The notes below the pieces were generated by a model. The model was not told the DNA's origin, made no database searches, and saw only the letters and a list, made by a program, of their open reading frames with translations. From Acidimicrobiia bacterium (GTDB lineage: Bacteria > Actinomycetota > Acidimicrobiia > IMCC26256 > PALSA-610), in the NCBI GenBank assembly GCA_026002935.1, contig BPGH01000001.1, positions 1,289,965 to 1,353,964 of the forward strand: 64,000 bases of DNA. Direction: 5' to 3'. Positions 9,139-16,710 of this stretch are shown piece by piece; within the stretch, counting starts at the first letter, position 1, and the number at the start of each line of letters is the position of its first letter. The translations under genes were made by a program, and so were the position numbers.

Positions 9139-10307
9139 AGCTCCCCGTCGGGCCCCTCGGCGAACGACGTCACGCCCTCGATCCCGGCGTCGAGCACGCG
9201 CTGGTCCACCAGCACGCCGCCCTCCTGCACGAGGGCGATCAGGCGGTCGTCGCAGTGGTCGGCGAACACGTACGCACCGTGCAGGCCGCGGATGGCGTCC
9301 CCGCGGTACACGTGACCGCCGATGACCGAGCAGTAGCCGTCGGCGTGCGACAGCTCGAAGATCGGGTCGCGCGCCCCGGGCGGCGGCGCCCCCTCGAACT
9401 CGTGCGTGGCCTCGAGGGCGTCCCAGCCCCAGTTGATCCCGGCCTCGCCGGCCGGGGCGTAGTCGATCTCCTCCCACGCGTTCTGGCCGACGTCGCCGAT
9501 CCACACGTCGCCGGTCGCGCGGTCGAACGAGAACCGCCAGGGGTTGCGCAGCCCGTACATCCAGATCTCGGTGCGCACGCCCTCCCGTCCCACGAACGGG
9601 TTGTCGCCGGGCACCGTGTACGGCGCGCCCGCGACCGGCTCCGGGTGGATCCGCAGGATCTTGCCGAGCAGGGTCGACAGGTCCTGCGCGTTCTGCTGCG
9701 GGTCACCCGCCGCGCCGCCGTCGCCGAGGGTGACGTACAGCATGCCGTCCGGCCCGAAGGTCACCTGGCCGCCGTTGTGGTTGGGGAACGGCTGGGGGAC
9801 GAACAGCAGCTCGCGCCGGCTCGCGGGGTCGGGCGCGTCGCCGGCCATCGTGTACCCGTCGACGTGCGAGTCGCCGTCGGGATCGGTGTAGTGGACGTAC
9901 AGCTCGCCGCCGTCGGGCGAGAAGGTCAGGCCGAGCAGGCCCTGCTCGTTGCCGTCCGACACCGCGATCTCGAGGAGCGGCTCGGGGGCGACGGTGCCGT
10001 CGGGCCCCACCACCCGTACCCGCCCGGACTGTTCCGCCACGTACAGGCGCGGGTCGCCCGTGCGCAACGCCAGCGCGACGGGGCGGTCGAGCCCCGACGC
10101 CACCTCCGTGAGCCGCACGCGCACCGCGTCGAGGTCGGGCGCGGGGACGGTCGTGGTGGTCGCCGGCGCGGGGCGGGTGGTGGTGGCCGCGGCGCGGGTC
10201 GGCGGCGGGGCCGACGGGCGCGGCGGCGCGTCGGCGTCGTCACCCCCGCACGCGGCGGGCACGGCGGCGGCGCAGGCGATCGCGAGTGCGGCGGCGACCC
10301 GGTGCAT
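9090..10307 (-). CDS. Secreted PQQ-dependent sugar dehydrogenase (GSDH family)
   Basis: This is an exported beta-propeller of the soluble glucose/sorbosone dehydrogenase family. An N-terminal signal peptide ends in AVPAACGGDD, which looks like a lipoprotein site with a proline at -3. It is followed by a Thr/Pro-rich linker (about 28-55). The propeller has NHNGGQVTFGPDGMLYVTLGDGG, where the His and surrounding residues resemble the PQQ pocket of the family, plus GLRNPWRFSFD and WGWDALEATHEF. No PQQ synthesis gene is in the window, so cofactor use is inferred. TAGCCT nine bases before the ATG suggests a nearly leaderless transcript. Confidence 0.85.
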   Translation of the reverse strand: MHRVAAALAIACAAAVPAACGGDDADAPPRPSAPPPTRAAATTTRPAPATTTTVPAPDLDAVRVRLTEVASGLDRPVALALRTGDPRLYVAEQSGRVRVVGPDGTVAPEPLLEIAVSDGNEQGLLGLTFSPDGGELYVHYTDPDGDSHVDGYTMAGDAPDPASRRELLFVPQPFPNHNGGQVTFGPDGMLYVTLGDGGAAGDPQQNAQDLSTLLGKILRIHPEPVAGAPYTVPGDNPFVGREGVRTEIWMYGLRNPWRFSFDRATGDVWIGDVGQNAWEEIDYAPAGEAGINWGWDALEATHEFEGAPPPGARDPIFELSHADGYCSVIGGHVYRGDAIRGLHGAYVFADHCDDRLIALVQEGGVLVDQRVLDAGIEGVTSFAEGPDGELYVLSRRGSVSRLDPA

Positions 10308-10316
10308 GCCCGGGCG

Positions 10317-10322
10317 AGGCTA
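10317..10322 (-). promoter_or_regulatory. -10 element, sugar dehydrogenase gene
   Basis: TAGCCT on the minus strand lies nine bases from the ATG at 10307, implying a leader of about three bases. Confidence 0.45.
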
Positions 10323-10337
10323 CGGGACCCCGCCCTC

Positions 10338-10343
10338 TACGAT
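10338..10343 (+). promoter_or_regulatory. -10 element, ApgM-family gene
   Basis: TACGAT lies nine bases before the ATG at 10353, which predicts a leader of about three bases. It is back to back with the -10 of the divergent gene. Confidence 0.45.
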
Positions 10344-10352
10344 CGGTCACCG

Positions 10353-11528
10353 ATGAAGTACGTCGTGTTCGTCCCCGACGGCTGCGCCGACGACCCGGTC
10401 CCCGAGCTGGGCGGCCGCACGCCGCTCGAGGCCGCGCGCATGCCGAGGCTCGCGGCCCTCGCCGCCCGCGGCGAGGTGGGGCGCGCGGCGGTGATCCCGC
10501 CGGGGCTGCCGCCGGGCAGCGACGTCGGCAACATGGCGATCCTCGGCTTCGACCCGGCCCGGTACCACACGGGCCGCGCCCCGATCGAGGCCGCCGCGAT
10601 GGGCGTGGAGCTCGGCCCCGACGAGGTCGCGTTCCGCTGCAACCTCGTCACCCTCGACGACGGCGACCCGCCGACCATGGTCGACTTCGCGGCGGGCCAC
10701 CCGACCGACGAGCAGGCCCACGCGATCGTCGCGGCGCTCGACGCGGCCCTCGGCGCCGGCCGCGACGGCGTGCGCTTCCACGCGGGCGTCGAGTACCGGC
10801 ACCTGTGCGTCGTGCCCCGCGAATGGGCGGACGCGGCCTGCACTCCGCCGCACGACCTGACCGGCCGCGCGGCCGTGCCGCCGGCGGGGCCGGCCGCCGC
10901 GCAACTCTGCGCGCTGATGGAGGCATCGCGCGAGGTGGTGCGCGACGCCGCCCGTGCGGTCGGCTGCCCGGCGACGCAGATCTGGTTGTGGGGGCAGGGG
11001 GTCAAGCCGGCACTGCCGTCGTTCGCGCGGACCTACGGCGTCAGCGCCGCGATGTCGTCGGCCGTCGACCTCGTGCGGGGCCTCGGGGTCCTCACGGGCG
11101 TCGAGGTCGTCGACGTGCCGGGCGCGACCGCGGGGTTCGACAACGACTACCGCGCGCAGGCCGACGCGTGCGTGCGGTCGTTGCGCGAGCGCGACCTCTT
11201 CCTGGTGCACGTGGAGGCGACCGACGAGGCCGGCCACCAGGGGCTCGCCGACGTGAAGGTCGAGGCGCTCGAGCGGTGGGACCGCGACGTGATCGGCCCG
11301 GTCGTCGATGCCCTCGAGGCGGCGGGCGAGCCCTACCGGGTCCTGCTGCTGCCCGACCACGCCACCCCGTGCGCGATCCGCACCCACACCGCCGACCCGG
11401 TCCCGTACCTGCTGTTCGACTCGCTCGCCGAGGGGCCCGGCGGCGCGTACACCGAGGCGGCGACGGCCGGGTGCGAGCCGGTCCCCGCCCACGGCCTGAT
11501 GGCGCGCCTCGTCGCCGGCCGGGCCTGA
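10353..11528 (+). CDS. ApgM-family phosphotransferase, proposed homoserine kinase
   Basis: This 391-residue protein belongs to the archaeal-type cofactor-independent phosphoglycerate mutase branch of the alkaline phosphatase superfamily. Visible motifs are VPDGCADDP (metal), GSDVGNMAILGFDP with the nucleophilic serine, VEATDEAGHQG and LPDHATPCAIRTHT (metal Asp/His). A subgroup of this family has been annotated as proposed homoserine kinase because it clusters with hom and thrC in genomes without ThrB. Here it lies directly before rho, where M. tuberculosis has thrB (thrC-thrB-rho). Homoserine kinase is thus the favoured role; a plain phosphoglycerate mutase is the alternative. Confidence 0.75.
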   Translation: MKYVVFVPDGCADDPVPELGGRTPLEAARMPRLAALAARGEVGRAAVIPPGLPPGSDVGNMAILGFDPARYHTGRAPIEAAAMGVELGPDEVAFRCNLVTLDDGDPPTMVDFAAGHPTDEQAHAIVAALDAALGAGRDGVRFHAGVEYRHLCVVPREWADAACTPPHDLTGRAAVPPAGPAAAQLCALMEASREVVRDAARAVGCPATQIWLWGQGVKPALPSFARTYGVSAAMSSAVDLVRGLGVLTGVEVVDVPGATAGFDNDYRAQADACVRSLRERDLFLVHVEATDEAGHQGLADVKVEALERWDRDVIGPVVDALEAAGEPYRVLLLPDHATPCAIRTHTADPVPYLLFDSLAEGPGGAYTEAATAGCEPVPAHGLMARLVAGRA

Positions 11529-11550
11529 GCCGCCCGGAGGGCGCGGCCGG

Positions 11551-11570
11551 TCCCGGGACCCTTCCCGGGA
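11551..11570 (+). terminator. Stem-loop after the ApgM-family gene
   Basis: TCCCGGGA, a CCCT loop and TCCCGGGA form a perfect 8-bp GC-rich hairpin 22 bases after the stop. No T-run follows, as is common for actinobacterial terminators. Confidence 0.5.
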
Positions 11571-11969
11571 GGCTGCCCGGGGCCCGGGGAATCGTGGCGC
11601 CGCCCGCGGCGTTCGCCTGCAGGAGCGTGCACGGCGGGCCGATCAGGGGTACGATGCAGGCGTTCCCTCGAGACCTCCCCTCGAGAAGCCGCCCCGGGTG
11701 AGGCCCCGGCCCCACTCGTGACGGTCTCCGCAGGCGAGGGCCGGATCCGCCGACGCCCTCCGTCGACACCGCCCACCGGCGAGCCCTGAGCGGCTCCCCA
11801 CGGTGCGCAGGTCGGCGCGGGCAGGTGCGCATCTTCCGAGGATCCGCCGCCGGACGACGGGCGTGACCCGGCCCGCCGGCACCCGTTCCCAACCGTCACA
11901 CCGGCCGGTGCGGCCCGACCCTCCCGACAGGGGCACGGGCCGGCCGGGTTCCGGGAGGAGCCAGACCCC
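11571..11969 (+). promoter_or_regulatory. Long non-coding leader of rho
   Basis: These roughly 400 bases contain no plausible gene. TACGAT at 11650-11655 is a candidate -10 and would give a leader of about 308 bases. Near its 5' end CTCGAG (11667-11672) and CTCGAG (11680-11685) form a 6-bp hairpin with a seven-base loop. Much of the leader is C-rich and could hold a Rho-loading region for autoregulation, as known for rho leaders elsewhere. A strong ribosome-binding site, GGGAGGAG, precedes the ATG. Confidence 0.45.
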
Positions 11970-13691
11970 ATGAGCGACACCTTCGACCGTTCGCAGCTGG
12001 ACGGGAAGGACCGCGAGCAGCTCTCCGAGATCGCCTCGGCGCTCGGGATCCGTTCGATCAGCCGGATGCGCAAGGCCGACCTCGTCGAGGCGATCGTGGC
12101 CGCCGCGTCGCAGGGCAACGGCGGCGGCACCGACGCGAAGCCCCGCCGGATCCGGTCGACGAAGCCCGCGGGCGATGACCTCGCGGCGCTCGCCGACGAG
12201 GAGAACGCCCTCGCCGCCGCCGACCCGGCGGCCGACGACCTGGCGCTGATCCGCCCCCGGCGCCGGACCGGCGCGAACGGCGCGGACGCCGCGCCGCCCG
12301 CCCCGGCGGCGGGCCCGGGCCCGGCGACCGGGGCACCGGCCCCGGCGGAGCCGGCCGGGACGGCGGACCGCGTCCCGGCCGCGCCGGCGGAGCCCACGGG
12401 CGAGAGCGCCCGCCCCCAACCGGCGGGCGCGCCCGCGGCCTGGCGCGACGACGGCGAGGGGCCGGGGAACCGCCGCCGGCGCCGCCGCCGCGGCCGCGAC
12501 CGTGACCGCGGCGACCGCGTCGAGCAGCGCGACGTCCGCCCCGAGGACTACCAGGGCGAGCTCGTCGACGTGGAGGGCCTGCTCGACCTGCGCGACGAGG
12601 GCTACGGGTTCCTGCGGGCGTCGGGCTACCTCCCGGGCCGCAACGACGCCTACGTCTCGGCGTCGCAGGTGCGCCGCTTCGGGCTGCGCAAGGGCGACTA
12701 CGTGAAGGGCGCGACGCGGCCGCCCGCGAGCAGCGAGAAGTACCCCGCGCTCGTGCGCGTCGACCTCGTGAACGGCATGACGCCCGACGAGGCGCGCAAC
12801 CGGCCGCGCTTCGAGGACCTGACCCCGCTGTTCCCCGACTCGAAGCTGCGGCTGGAGCTCGACGACCAGCCGCAGGAGATCACCGGCCGCATCATCGACC
12901 TCATCGCACCGATCGGGAAGGGCCAGCGCGGCATGATCGTCTCGCCGCCGAAGGCCGGCAAGACCACGATCATCAAGCAGATCGTCTACTCGATCGAGCG
13001 CAACAACCCCGAGTGCCACGTGATCGTGCTCCTCGTGGACGAGCGTCCCGAGGAGGTCACCGACATGCGCCGGCACGTGCTGCGCGCGGAGGTGGTGGCC
13101 TCCACGTTCGACCGCCCGTCCGACGAGCACTGCCACGTCGCCGAGCTCACGATCGAGCGGGCGAAGCGGCTCGTCGAGCTCGGCAAGGACGTCGTCATCA
13201 TCCTCGACGGCATCACGCGTCTGGCCCGCGCGTACAACCTCGCGGCACCGGCGTCGGGCCGCATCATGTCGGGTGGCATCGACGCCGGCGCGCTGTACCC
13301 CCCGAAGAAGTTCTTCGGTGCCGCGCGCAACGTCGAGGAGGGCGGCTCGCTGACGATCATCGCGACGGCGCTCGTCGAGACGAACTCGAAGATGGACGAG
13401 CACATCTTCGAGGAGTTCAAGGGCACGGGGAACATGGAGCTGCGCCTCGACCGGCGCACCGCCGACCGGCGCATCTACCCGGCGATCGACGTCGAGCAGT
13501 CGAGCACGCGCCACGAGGAGCTGCTGTTCGACCGCCGCGACCTCCAGCAGGTGTGGAAGCTGCGGCGCGTCCTCAACGCCCTCGAGGGCGGCGCGGGCCT
13601 CGAGCTGCTCATCGACAAGCTGCGCAGCACGAAGTCGAACGCCGAGTTCCTCGCCGAGATCGCCAAGGCCCCGGCCGGGATGGGCACGTGA
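11970..13691 (+). CDS. rho: Transcription termination factor Rho
   Basis: This hexameric RNA-dependent ATPase terminates transcription. It has 573 residues against about 420 in E. coli because of an insertion. The order is an N-terminal Rho_N helix bundle (about 5-45, DREQLSEIASALGI), a disordered Ala/Pro/Arg-rich insertion (about 50-190, ending in an arginine-rich tract), the cold-shock-like RNA-binding domain (EGYGFLRASGYLPGRNDAYVS) and the ATPase core with Walker A SPPKAGKTT (about 325-333) and Walker B VVIILDGITRLARAYN. Such insertions are typical of high-GC actinobacteria and extend RNA binding. It is followed by rpmE, as in M. tuberculosis. Confidence 0.96.
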   Translation: MSDTFDRSQLDGKDREQLSEIASALGIRSISRMRKADLVEAIVAAASQGNGGGTDAKPRRIRSTKPAGDDLAALADEENALAAADPAADDLALIRPRRRTGANGADAAPPAPAAGPGPATGAPAPAEPAGTADRVPAAPAEPTGESARPQPAGAPAAWRDDGEGPGNRRRRRRRGRDRDRGDRVEQRDVRPEDYQGELVDVEGLLDLRDEGYGFLRASGYLPGRNDAYVSASQVRRFGLRKGDYVKGATRPPASSEKYPALVRVDLVNGMTPDEARNRPRFEDLTPLFPDSKLRLELDDQPQEITGRIIDLIAPIGKGQRGMIVSPPKAGKTTIIKQIVYSIERNNPECHVIVLLVDERPEEVTDMRRHVLRAEVVASTFDRPSDEHCHVAELTIERAKRLVELGKDVVIILDGITRLARAYNLAAPASGRIMSGGIDAGALYPPKKFFGAARNVEEGGSLTIIATALVETNSKMDEHIFEEFKGTGNMELRLDRRTADRRIYPAIDVEQSSTRHEELLFDRRDLQQVWKLRRVLNALEGGAGLELLIDKLRSTKSNAEFLAEIAKAPAGMGT

Positions 13692-13737
13692 GCCGCTCGC
13701 GGCGGGCCGCCGGGGGTCCGGGCGCACCGGCGTCGGG

Positions 13738-13743
13738 TAGTCT
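13738..13743 (+). promoter_or_regulatory. -10 element of rpmE
   Basis: TAGTCT lies nine bases before the rpmE ATG, predicting a leader of about three bases independent of rho transcription. Confidence 0.45.
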
Positions 13744-13752
13744 GGGGCCGCG

Positions 13753-13962
13753 ATGAAGGCCGACATCCATCCCGAGTACGTCGAGTGCAGGGTGCACTGT
13801 TCCTGCGGGAACGAGTTCACGACCCGCTCGACCGTGGCCAGCCTGCGCGTCGAGCTGTGCTCGGAGTGCCACCCCTTCTACACGGGCAAGCAGAAGCTGG
13901 TCGACACGGGCGGCCGGGTCGAGCGCTTCCAGCGCCGGTACGCCAGGACCAAGAAGCGCTAG
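13753..13962 (+). CDS. rpmE: 50S ribosomal protein L31
   Basis: This zinc-binding ribosomal protein has 69 residues, the usual length. [14 protein letters not shown] is the family start. Four cysteines (HCSCG and [11 protein letters not shown]) identify the zinc-containing form rather than the zinc-free paralogue used in zinc shortage. [17 protein letters not shown] is the conserved C-terminal part. It follows rho by 61 bases in the conserved actinobacterial order and precedes the DUF1385 gene. Confidence 0.96.
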   Translation: MKADIHPEYVECRVHCSCGNEFTTRSTVASLRVELCSECHPFYTGKQKLVDTGGRVERFQRRYARTKKR

Positions 13963-14000
13963 GCGGCGCCGGCCGCGGCGTCGCGGCCCAGGAGGGACCC

Positions 14001-14936
14001 ATGGCGGCGACGCCCGAACCCCGCTACATGGGCGGCCAGGCGGTGCTCGAGGGCGTCATGATGCGCGGCGAGTCCACCTGGGCCGTCGCGGTGCGCACGC
14101 CGGAGGGCGACATCGCGCTCGAGGTCCGCGCCGCGCCGGGCTGGGCCGACCGCTACCGGCGCATCCCGGTGGTGCGGGGCGTCGCGTCGCTCGGTGAGTC
14201 GCTGTCGCTCGGGTACCGCGCGCTGACGTGGTCGGCGAACCAGCAGGTGCCCGAGGACGAGCGGGTGTCCGAGCGGGCGATGGGCGTCGCGATCACGGTG
14301 TCGATGGTCGTGTTCACCGCGTTGTTCATCGTGGTGCCGGCCGTCGCCGGGAAGGGTGCCTCCGGGTGGCTCGACTTCCTGCCGTTCGAGCTCGCGGAGG
14401 GCGTCGTGCGCCTCGGCCTGTTCGTGGGCTACCTCGCGGCGATCTCGCTGATCGGCGACATCCGCCGGGTGTTCCAGTACCACGGGGCCGAGCACAAGGC
14501 GATCGCCGCGTACGAGAACGGCGTCGAGCTGACCCCCGAGGCGGCCGACCGGTTCACCACGGCGCACGTGCGCTGCGGCACCAACTTCCTGCTGACCGTG
14601 ATGGTCGTCGCGATCGTCACCTACTCGTTCGTCCCCGCCGACGGCCTGTGGGAGGTCGTGGCGTCGCGGGTGGTGCTCGTCCCGGTGATCGCCGGGCTCG
14701 CGTACGAGGTGATCCGGCTCGCCGCGAAGCACATGGACCGCGCGTGGGTCCAGTGGCTGATGAAGCCCGGCCTCGCGCTCCAACGGCTGACGACGCGGGA
14801 ACCGACGCCCGACCAGCTCGAGGTCGCGATCGCGTCGTTGCGCGCGGTGCTCACCGCCGAGCAGCTCGCCGAGGTCGAGGCCCGGGCCCGCCGGGGCGCG
14901 CCCGGCACCCGCCCGCGTCCCGCCTTCGGCACCTGA
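14001..14936 (+). CDS. DUF1385 family membrane protein
   Basis: The protein has 311 residues. The conserved N-terminal signature YMGGQAVLEGVMMRG and the central YHGAEHKAIAAYENG define DUF1385. There are about four membrane segments (about 93-112, 135-155, 195-215 and 222-240). Its function is unknown. The family is often encoded near rpmE and prfA in actinobacteria and thermophiles, as here. The ATG at 14001 has GGAGG ten bases upstream. The gene ends 23 bases from the convergent TetR gene. Confidence 0.9.
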   Translation: MAATPEPRYMGGQAVLEGVMMRGESTWAVAVRTPEGDIALEVRAAPGWADRYRRIPVVRGVASLGESLSLGYRALTWSANQQVPEDERVSERAMGVAITVSMVVFTALFIVVPAVAGKGASGWLDFLPFELAEGVVRLGLFVGYLAAISLIGDIRRVFQYHGAEHKAIAAYENGVELTPEAADRFTTAHVRCGTNFLLTVMVVAIVTYSFVPADGLWEVVASRVVLVPVIAGLAYEVIRLAAKHMDRAWVQWLMKPGLALQRLTTREPTPDQLEVAIASLRAVLTAEQLAEVEARARRGAPGTRPRPAFGT

Positions 14937-14959
14937 CCCCGCGCGGCGGGCCGGCGGCC

Positions 14960-15565
14960 TCAGGCGCGGGCGGGGGGCTCGCCGGCCGCCCACGCCGCGA
15001 CCGTCGCCTGCAGCGCGGCGGCCTCGCGGGCGACGAAGTCGTCGTCGAGCGCGCGGTCCCCGTGGTCGAGCCAGTTGAGCACTGCGTCGACGAGGTGGTC
15101 GAACAGGGTCTGCGCGGCCCACTCGACGAGCTCGGGCGGCAGGAACGGTGTCACGACCGCCCGGGCCGCGCGGACGGCGACGGCCCGGAACTGCGACGCG
15201 TAGTCGGCGAACTGCGGCTCGCGGGCGGCGTGGCGCCACAGCAGGCGGAACCCGTCGGGCGACTCGCGCCCGACGGTCAGCAGCGCGCGGGTCGTCCCGC
15301 CGGCCCGCAGGCCCTCGCGCTCCATGTGGCGCACGAACAGCTCGGCCTGGCGCTGGAACACCCCTTCGAGCACGGCCCGGTACAGCGCCTCCTTCGACTC
15401 GAAGTGGCGGTACACGATCAGCTTGGTGATGCCCGCCGCGGCGGCGACGTCGTCGACGGCCGTGGCCGCGTACCCCGAGCCCGCGAAGACCCGGGCGGCC
15501 GCGGCGAGGATCGCCGCCCGCCGGGCGGGGTCGCGCTGGGGCCGCACGGGCGCCACGTTGGCCAT
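14960..15565 (-). CDS. TetR-family transcriptional regulator
   Basis: This predicted repressor has 201 residues. The N-terminal helix-turn-helix (about 12-60) reads RRAAILAAAARVFAGSGYAAT then DDVAAAAGITKLIVYRHFESKEAL, typical of TetR. The C-terminal ligand domain does not reveal the ligand. The gene is divergent from the diiron-like/flavin oxidoreductase pair, with a 31-base palindrome in between, so it probably represses both itself and that pair. Its ATG lies six bases after a TACACT -10, so its transcript should be leaderless. Confidence 0.92.
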   Translation of the reverse strand: MANVAPVRPQRDPARRAAILAAAARVFAGSGYAATAVDDVAAAAGITKLIVYRHFESKEALYRAVLEGVFQRQAELFVRHMEREGLRAGGTTRALLTVGRESPDGFRLLWRHAAREPQFADYASQFRAVAVRAARAVVTPFLPPELVEWAAQTLFDHLVDAVLNWLDHGDRALDDDFVAREAAALQATVAAWAAGEPPARA

Positions 15566-15567
15566 TG

Positions 15568-15598
15568 CGCGAGTGTAACTCCTGCGTTTACACTTGCG
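15568..15598. promoter_or_regulatory. TetR operator with two overlapping divergent promoters
   Basis: The palindrome has 11-base arms, CGCGAGTGTAA and TTACACTTGCG, matching at 10 of 11 positions with a nine-base spacer. Each arm contains TACACT reading outward (15577 to 15572 on minus; 15589 to 15594 on plus). Each TACACT is followed by exactly six bases and then a start codon (ATG at 15565, GTG at 15601). A bound repressor would cover both -10 elements. Confidence 0.75.
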
Positions 15599-15600
15599 GC

Positions 15601-16710
15601 GTGAGCACGCTCCAGTTGACCTGGCGCCCCGAGGACCTCCTCGCGGACGAGGAGGTCGCCGAGTCCCTGATCGCCGGCGGCGTGCGCTGCCACGGCGGGT
15701 TCCGGGCCGACGGCACCTACGTGCCGCCGCGCACGAAGCACCGGATCCCGGCGATCCGCGCCTGGCAGGAGGCGCACCGCGAGGCCTTCGGCACCGAGGT
15801 GCTCGCCGCCCCGCTCGAGCTGTGGCCCGAGCCGTTCCCGAACGTCGAGCAGACGCGGTACCTGCTGCGCGAGGGCGTGCGCGGGCCGACGATCACGATC
15901 CTGACCCGCATCGGCACGGTCGAGGGGTTCGGCTCCATGATCCGGTTCGTGCACCCCGGCGACCTGCAGCGGTTCTTCGCCGAGCCGATCGAGGGCACCG
16001 CGCTCGCGCACCTCGACCGCGGCCTGTTCGAGGCCCACGCGCGTGACGAGGCCGGCTGGGGCGACGAGGCGGGCCACGACCGGATGTGGTTCGCGGCCCG
16101 CGACCTCGCGTTCGAGCGGCCCCCGACGGCCGACGAGACCGAGACGATGCTCGTGCGCATGGGGATCCGCCCGCCCGACGGGCGCCCGCTCACGCCGGAG
16201 GCGATGCGGTCCGCCGCCGAGGCGATGCGCCGCTTCCCCGACCTCGACCTGCAGCTCGAGATGATGGTCCGGCGGATGATCTCGCTGCTGTTCATCGAGG
16301 TGAGCGCCTTCCACATCTTCCGGTGGGCCGAGACCGTGCTCTCCGACACCGAGCTCGTCGCCGGCGACGGCGAGGCGGCGCGGATCGTCTCGTGCATCCG
16401 TGCCGACGAGACGCCGCACGTCGAGTACCTGCGCACCGCGCTCACCGAGATGCGCGACCGCACGTTCGTCGGCGAGAGCGGCCGGCGGATCGCCGGGGCC
16501 GAGGTGATCGGCACGCTGTGGGACGAGCTGCTCGCCCAGTCGCTCGGCCCCAACCGCGAGCACGCCCGCCGCACCGCGATCGCCGAGGTCGAGCACGCCC
16601 TCGAGGGCAACCGCCGGCGCGACGAGATCCTCGAGCGGTTCTTCGCGCTCGGGCCACGGACGGAGGAAGGGAACGCGGGAGGAACCGGCGAGCGCGAGGT
16701 GATGCCGTGA
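15601..16710 (+). CDS. Uncharacterised protein, possible ferritin-like diiron protein
   Basis: I do not recognise a named family. The 369-residue, largely helical protein has two E-x-x-H motifs, E156-AG-H159 and E270-TP-H273, with further acidic/His residues at E144, H146, E233 and H238. This arrangement recalls carboxylate-bridged diiron proteins of the ferritin-like group, which is inference only. GTG at 15601 is chosen because it follows the TACACT -10 by six bases; the longer frame start at 15565 would overlap the regulator's own start. The stop overlaps the next gene (GTGA), so it should work with the flavin oxidoreductase under TetR control. Confidence 0.6.
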   Translation: MSTLQLTWRPEDLLADEEVAESLIAGGVRCHGGFRADGTYVPPRTKHRIPAIRAWQEAHREAFGTEVLAAPLELWPEPFPNVEQTRYLLREGVRGPTITILTRIGTVEGFGSMIRFVHPGDLQRFFAEPIEGTALAHLDRGLFEAHARDEAGWGDEAGHDRMWFAARDLAFERPPTADETETMLVRMGIRPPDGRPLTPEAMRSAAEAMRRFPDLDLQLEMMVRRMISLLFIEVSAFHIFRWAETVLSDTELVAGDGEAARIVSCIRADETPHVEYLRTALTEMRDRTFVGESGRRIAGAEVIGTLWDELLAQSLGPNREHARRTAIAEVEHALEGNRRRDEILERFFALGPRTEEGNAGGTGEREVMP

